Under the pieces are notes generated by a model. It was not told the DNA's origin. It saw nothing but the letters and a program-made list of their open reading frames with translations, and did no database searches. Positions 13,887 through 17,202 of a stretch of DNA of 17,202 nucleotides are shown here, in pieces. Numbering within the stretch: position 1 is the first letter of the stretch; each line of letters opens with the position of its first letter. The position numbers and the translations under genes are program-made. Location of the stretch: contig CAZNYC010000089.1 of assembly GCA_964577175.1 (NCBI GenBank), positions 1-17,202 of the forward strand, written 5' to 3'. Source of the DNA: BS750m-G62 sp964577175 (GTDB lineage Bacteria; Planctomycetota; Phycisphaerae; FEN-1346).

Positions 13887-15227
13887 CTACGCCGCAGGGG
13901 TGGGGGAGGAGCGGCGGAGGCACACGTCGGCGTAGACGCCCAGGCATCGGCGGGCGGCGTCGGTCCAGCGGAACCGCCCCGCTTCCTCCAGGCCGTTGGT
14001 GTGCAGGCACTCCGACAGCACCGGCCGGCGGAGTACCGCCAGGATCCGGTCCGCCATCTTGTCGACGTCCCAGAAATCCACCTTCAGGGCGTGGCGGACG
14101 GTCTCGGCCACGCCCGACTGTTTGCTCATCAGCACCGGCACGCCGCGAGCCAGCGCCTCCAGGGCCACCAGGCCGAACGGCTCCGAGACGCTCGGCATGA
14201 CGAAGAGGTCGGCCATGGCGAAGGCGCGGTCGACGTCCGCCCCGCGCAGGAACCCGGTGAAGAAGACCTTGTCGCCGAGACCCATCTCGGCGGCGCGGTG
14301 GACGATGTCGCCCATCCGGTCGCCGTCGCCGGCCATGACGAACCGGACGCCGTCGGCGTGCTCCAGGACCCGCCGGGCGGCCGCCAGGAAGAACTCCGGG
14401 CCCTTCTGCTGGGTGATGCGGCCGAGGAAGAGGACCGTCTTCGAGCCGTCCGGGGCCGGCAGCCGCGAGCCGTTCCCCCAGGCCGGCGGCGTGACGGCGT
14501 TGTAGACCACCGTGACCTTGTCCTCCGGCAGCCCGTAACGGGCCATGCACGTGCGGCGCGTGTAGTCGCTGACTGCCAGGACGCGGTCGGCGGCGTGCAT
14601 GCCCGTCCGCTCGATGTCGTAGATGGGCTGGTACACCTGGTTGCCGTTGCGGTCGAATTCCGTCGAGTGGACGTGGACCACGAGGGGTTTGCCGAGACGC
14701 CGAGCCAGCCGCACCCCCGCCGGAAACGTCATCCAGTCGTGGGCGTGGACGACGTCGAAGGGTTCCTGGGTGGCGACCTCGTCGGCGAGGTCGGCGTACC
14801 GCCGGGTCTGCTCGAAGAGGTCGCCGGCGTAGAGGACGGTGTCGGGGAAGGCGGGGGAGGCGTCGGCGCGGTCGGCGTGGCCCGCAGCGGAGGGGGTGTC
14901 GTCCGTGTCGCCGCCGGGCGGCTTCGTCGGAATGTGCGCGCCGGGCATGCGGGAGGCGGCGACCTCGGCCCGCGGCGTGCGGGCGTAGACGCTGGCGGGG
15001 TCGGCGGCGCGGCCGCCGGACGGCGTCGACGCCATCGCGAACGTGTGCCCGGCGGGCGTGCCGACCACACGGACGTTCGGCGCCGTCTGGGCGCGAACGG
15101 GGTGTGGCACGACGAAGGCCACCTCCGTGCCGAGGGCGCCGAGGCCTTCGGAGAGTCCCTGGCAGGCGGTGCCCAGTCCACCGCTGATATAGGGTGGATA
15201 TTCCCAGCCGAGCATGAGGACGCGCAT
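13887..15227 (-). CDS. GT4-type glycosyltransferase, glycogen-synthase-like
   Basis: The 446-aa GT-B fold enzyme starts at ATG 15227, with GGGAG about eight bases upstream. The N-terminus MRVLMLGWEYPPYISGGLGTA has the glycogen/starch synthase-like glycine-rich acceptor loop. HAHDWMTFPAG (161-171) and VHVHSTEFDR follow. The C-terminal domain (about 262-430) has LGRITQQKGPE with R270 and K275, phosphate-contacting positions in the family, then GFLRGADVDRAFAMAD and the EX7E motif SEPFGLVALEAL (E349, E357). Residues about 60-130 are a low-complexity Pro/Ala/Asp insertion between strands of the N-terminal domain. The donor (ADP- or UDP-glucose, or another sugar nucleotide) and acceptor cannot be read from sequence. 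Roles could be alpha-glucan or cell-envelope polysaccharide synthesis. Confidence 0.94.
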   Translation of the reverse strand: MRVLMLGWEYPPYISGGLGTACQGLSEGLGALGTEVAFVVPHPVRAQTAPNVRVVGTPAGHTFAMASTPSGGRAADPASVYARTPRAEVAASRMPGAHIPTKPPGGDTDDTPSAAGHADRADASPAFPDTVLYAGDLFEQTRRYADLADEVATQEPFDVVHAHDWMTFPAGVRLARRLGKPLVVHVHSTEFDRNGNQVYQPIYDIERTGMHAADRVLAVSDYTRRTCMARYGLPEDKVTVVYNAVTPPAWGNGSRLPAPDGSKTVLFLGRITQQKGPEFFLAAARRVLEHADGVRFVMAGDGDRMGDIVHRAAEMGLGDKVFFTGFLRGADVDRAFAMADLFVMPSVSEPFGLVALEALARGVPVLMSKQSGVAETVRHALKVDFWDVDKMADRILAVLRRPVLSECLHTNGLEEAGRFRWTDAARRCLGVYADVCLRRSSPTPAA

Positions 15228-15379
15228 AGGAGTTCTCCCTTGTCCCTCTCAGAGGTACTGTGACCGTCGCCGTTTATTCTTGCATTCCGGGGCGGTGGAC
15301 GCCATCGGTGCTTCGCCGGGATGGGTATGGGAGAAGCGCGCAATGTGGCCCGACGGGCGCGGTGCACGTGGGCGCCCCC

Positions 15380-15488
15380 GTCGTTCGAGCCCGCTGCGGA
15401 CGCAGCGGGTCCCGCTGGATCGGCGGTGGGTGTCGGCCACGGCGGATGGAGATGACCGGCCGCTTCCGCGGCCGGCGCAAGCGGCACC
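15380..15488 (+). repeat. Dispersed repeat family A, copy 4
   Basis: GTCGTTCGAG is followed by the perfect stem CCCGCTGCG / CGCAGCGGG (15390-15409), then a diverged middle in which the TGGCACGTGCCA palindrome is lost, then GGATGGAGATGACC and the hairpin CCGGCCGC-TTCC-GCGGCCGG. Stems are kept while loops vary (GGAA versus GGAC, TCCC versus TTCC). Confidence 0.8.
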
Positions 15489-15593
15489 GGCGCCGCGTCG
15501 GGCTCGGGTGGCGCGCGTTTCGGCCGGAAAAGAGGCGAGACCTTTTCCTCGAATCCTGTTAGACTAATCAGGTGTGCGAACCGGGTTTCTGGA

Positions 15594-15598
15594 AGGAG
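15594..15598 (+). promoter_or_regulatory. Shine-Dalgarno site of the oxidoreductase gene
   Basis: AGGAG lies nine bases upstream of ATG 15608 and supports that start over upstream frames. Confidence 0.65.
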
Positions 15599-15607
15599 TG
15601 AACGCCG

Positions 15608-17002
15608 ATGCCGAACGAGACACAGAGCCGTCAACCGTCGTCCGAGAAGGCCGTGCCGCGGCGCGACTTTCTCAAGAGTGCCGCCCTCGCGGGGGCGGGC
15701 CTCGTCATCCTGCCGAGCGGGGTGGTCAGCGGCGCCGATGCCCCGAGCAACAAGTTGAACATCGGGATGATCGGCACGTGGGGCCGGGCGGGCGCCCATT
15801 TCGGGACCGCCTCCAGGGAGAACATCGTTGCCCTGTGCGACATAGACGAGAACCACCTCGCCCAGGCCGCCAAGAAATTCCCCAAGGCCAAGAAATACGT
15901 CGACTGGCGCAAGTGCCTGGAACAGAAGGACATCGACGCCATCTTCTGCTCCACGACCGACCACACCCACGCCTTCATCTCGTCGTGGGCCCTGAACCGC
16001 GACATGCACGTCTACTGCGAAAAGCCGATGGGCATCACGGTGAACGAGGTCCGGCACCTGCGGGAGAAGTGGCTGAAGAAGAAGGGCAAACTCGCCACCC
16101 AGCAGGGGACGCAGCGGCACCAGATTCCGAACTTCAACCGCGTGCGCGAACTCATCGTCGACGGCGCCATCGGCGAACTCAAGGCCGTCTGGGCCTGGGG
16201 CAACCGCCAACTCCGCCGCGACGGGTACCCCGAGGGCAAGGGCAGCGTCCCGGACCACCTGCACTACGACCTCTGGCTCGGGCCGGCGCCGTATCATCCG
16301 TACAATCCGGAGTACTTCAGCCGCGGCCCCGGCGCCAACTGCCTGAGTTGGAACATGTTCTGGGACTTCGGCACGGGCCAGGTGGGGGATATGGGCTCCC
16401 ACACGATGGACCTGGCCTGGAACGCCATCGACGCCGGCCTGCCCACCACCGCCGATGCCAAGGGCGAGAAGTTCAACCCCGACGTCGCCCCCGTCACGAT
16501 GACCTCGTCCTGGGACATTCCGAAGAACGACTGGCGCCCCGGCATCAAGGTCACCTGGTGCATGGGCGGCGACATGCCCGACTCGCCCAAGGGATACGTG
16601 AACCTGAAGGGCATCGGCCACGGCGTCATGTTCAAGGGCAGCAAGGGGTTCGTGGTGGCCGACTTCGGTTCCCGCCTCCTCCTGCCGTGGGGACCCGACG
16701 CCGACTTCAGTTACTACAACAAGCGGCCGAAGGACGAGATGATTCCGGACCTCGGCCAGTTCCAGGCTGACTGGATCAAGGCCTGCAAGGACCCCAGCCA
16801 CAAGACCGCCTGCGACTTCGAGTACTCCGGCAACATGATGGAAATGATGTGCCTCGGCCTGGCGGCTTACAAGGCCAAGAAACTGCTCAAGCACGAGGGC
16901 AAACTGGAGTACGACGGCAAGGCCGGCAAGATCACCAACGTCGCCGAGGCCAACAAGTTCCTGACCAAGGAGTACCGCGGCGACTGGACCCTGGACGGGT
17001 AA
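15608..17002 (+). CDS. Gfo/Idh/MocA-family oxidoreductase with Tat signal
   Basis: The 464-aa NAD(P)-dependent sugar dehydrogenase-like protein starts at ATG 15608. A twin-arginine signal is visible: RRDFLK (18-23) followed by the hydrophobic stretch SAALAGAGLVILPSGVV and an SGADA cleavage region near 41-45, so it is probably exported folded. The Rossmann fold follows with GMIGTWGRAG (53-62), CDID (77-80) as the acidic end of beta-2, and the family motif CEKPMGI (137-143) with the conserved lysine. GDMGSHTMDLA (260-270) contains the conserved histidine H265. Planctomycetes typically carry many such Tat-exported paralogues, thought to act on carbohydrates outside the cytoplasm. The substrate cannot be predicted. 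It is monocistronic here. Confidence 0.96.
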   Translation: MPNETQSRQPSSEKAVPRRDFLKSAALAGAGLVILPSGVVSGADAPSNKLNIGMIGTWGRAGAHFGTASRENIVALCDIDENHLAQAAKKFPKAKKYVDWRKCLEQKDIDAIFCSTTDHTHAFISSWALNRDMHVYCEKPMGITVNEVRHLREKWLKKKGKLATQQGTQRHQIPNFNRVRELIVDGAIGELKAVWAWGNRQLRRDGYPEGKGSVPDHLHYDLWLGPAPYHPYNPEYFSRGPGANCLSWNMFWDFGTGQVGDMGSHTMDLAWNAIDAGLPTTADAKGEKFNPDVAPVTMTSSWDIPKNDWRPGIKVTWCMGGDMPDSPKGYVNLKGIGHGVMFKGSKGFVVADFGSRLLLPWGPDADFSYYNKRPKDEMIPDLGQFQADWIKACKDPSHKTACDFEYSGNMMEMMCLGLAAYKAKKLLKHEGKLEYDGKAGKITNVAEANKFLTKEYRGDWTLDG

Positions 17003-17012
17003 GCGGCCTTTC

Positions 17013-17037
17013 TCCCTCTCCCTTGATGGGAGAGGGA
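17013..17037 (+). terminator. Possible terminator hairpin after the oxidoreductase gene
   Basis: A perfect 10-bp stem TCCCTCTCCC / GGGAGAGGGA with loop TTGAT lies 11 bp after the stop codon. No T tract follows, so it is not a classical intrinsic terminator. One half of it also occurs beside the glycosyltransferase stop (13867-13879, opposite strand). Confidence 0.4.
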
Positions 17038-17053
17038 CGGGGTGCAATTTGCC

Positions 17054-17174
17054 TCCCGCGCGGCGGGTCTCCGTACCCGCCGCGCTCCTGATACGCCGGG
17101 TGCCACTGGCTGCTTGTCAGCCAGTGTGCTTCGCATGCCGAAACGCACGGCCGGACAAGGCCGGCCGTGGCACG
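17054..17174 (+). repeat. Family C three-hairpin element, copy 2
   Basis: It differs from 13701-13821 by one base in 121. The same three stems lie at 17058-17085, 17104-17126 and 17146-17169. The third loop is ACAAGG instead of GCAAGG, so the single substitution falls in a loop and keeps the stem. Confidence 0.9.
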
Positions 17175-17179
17175 CGGCG

Positions 17180-17202
17180 CCTCCGGCGTGTGGCCCCGTT
17201 GG
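17180..17202 (+). repeat. Partial family B repeat cut by the window edge
   Basis: GGCGTGTGGCCCCGTTGG (17185-17202) equals 5293-5310, the left arm of the CCCCGTTGG hairpin there. The right arm would lie beyond the window. Confidence 0.6.

Larger units (their letters stand above)
15228..15607. other. 380-bp divergent intergenic region between glycosyltransferase and oxidoreductase genes
   Basis: It holds family A copy 4 and a CACGTG at 15365-15370. Just before the oxidoreductase gene is a relatively AT-rich CTGTTAGACTAATCAGG (15557-15573) that could include a -10 region, but no matching -35 is evident. No gene is recognised. Confidence 0.45.

Noticed and set aside
14729..17047. 772-aa minus-strand open frame
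   Set aside because: It runs antisense through the well-supported oxidoreductase gene, the intergenic repeats and out of frame into the glycosyltransferase gene.
13589..17148. Two small minus-strand frames (13589-13870 and 16867-17148) sharing a peptide of about 30 residues
   Set aside because: The shared peptide is simply the antisense translation of the duplicated family C element; the rest of the two frames is unrelated.

Overview
The window is a high-GC bacterial chromosomal segment. I infer a planctomycete (Planctomycetota, possibly Phycisphaerae-like, probably an uncultured lineage). The reasons are a Tat-exported Gfo/Idh/MocA oxidoreductase, a ThiD2-ThiE fusion, PAS-rich soluble sensor kinases, and long intergenic gaps filled with GC-rich palindromic repeats. 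This assignment is inference. No rRNA, tRNA, transposase or CRISPR array was seen.

Left part (1-3652): a minus-strand pair, thiamine-phosphate synthase (ThiD2-ThiE fusion) followed by a MORN/YwqK-repeat lipoprotein. Diverging from thiE is a compact plus-strand MNT/HEPN (MntA/HepT, type VII) toxin-antitoxin operon with its own recognisable promoter.

Centre (3653-12181): five minus-strand signalling genes. In order of transcription they are cheB, a CheR methyltransferase with PAS and coiled-coil extensions (4-bp overlap with cheB), an 847-aa multi-PAS histidine kinase, a NarL/LuxR response regulator (26-bp overlap with the kinase), and a second, paralogous PAS-PAS histidine kinase. None has a visible membrane segment, and no chemoreceptor, CheA or CheW is present. 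The likely job is cytosolic signal sensing that feeds the NarL-type regulator, with the CheB/CheR pair as a companion module of unknown target.

Right part (12182-17202): a plus-strand DHH-family phosphoesterase, a convergent minus-strand GT4 glycosyltransferase with a glycogen-synthase-like N-terminus, and a divergent plus-strand Tat-signal Gfo/Idh/MocA oxidoreductase.

Every intergenic gap longer than about 190 bp (5165-5951, 9175-9452, 12182-12564, 13597-13886, 15228-15607, 17003-17202) carries members of dispersed palindromic repeat families. These include a 121-bp element present twice with one mismatch and built of three perfect hairpins, a second hairpin family in four copies, and many CACGTG palindromes. 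These repeats are the least explained structure in the window.
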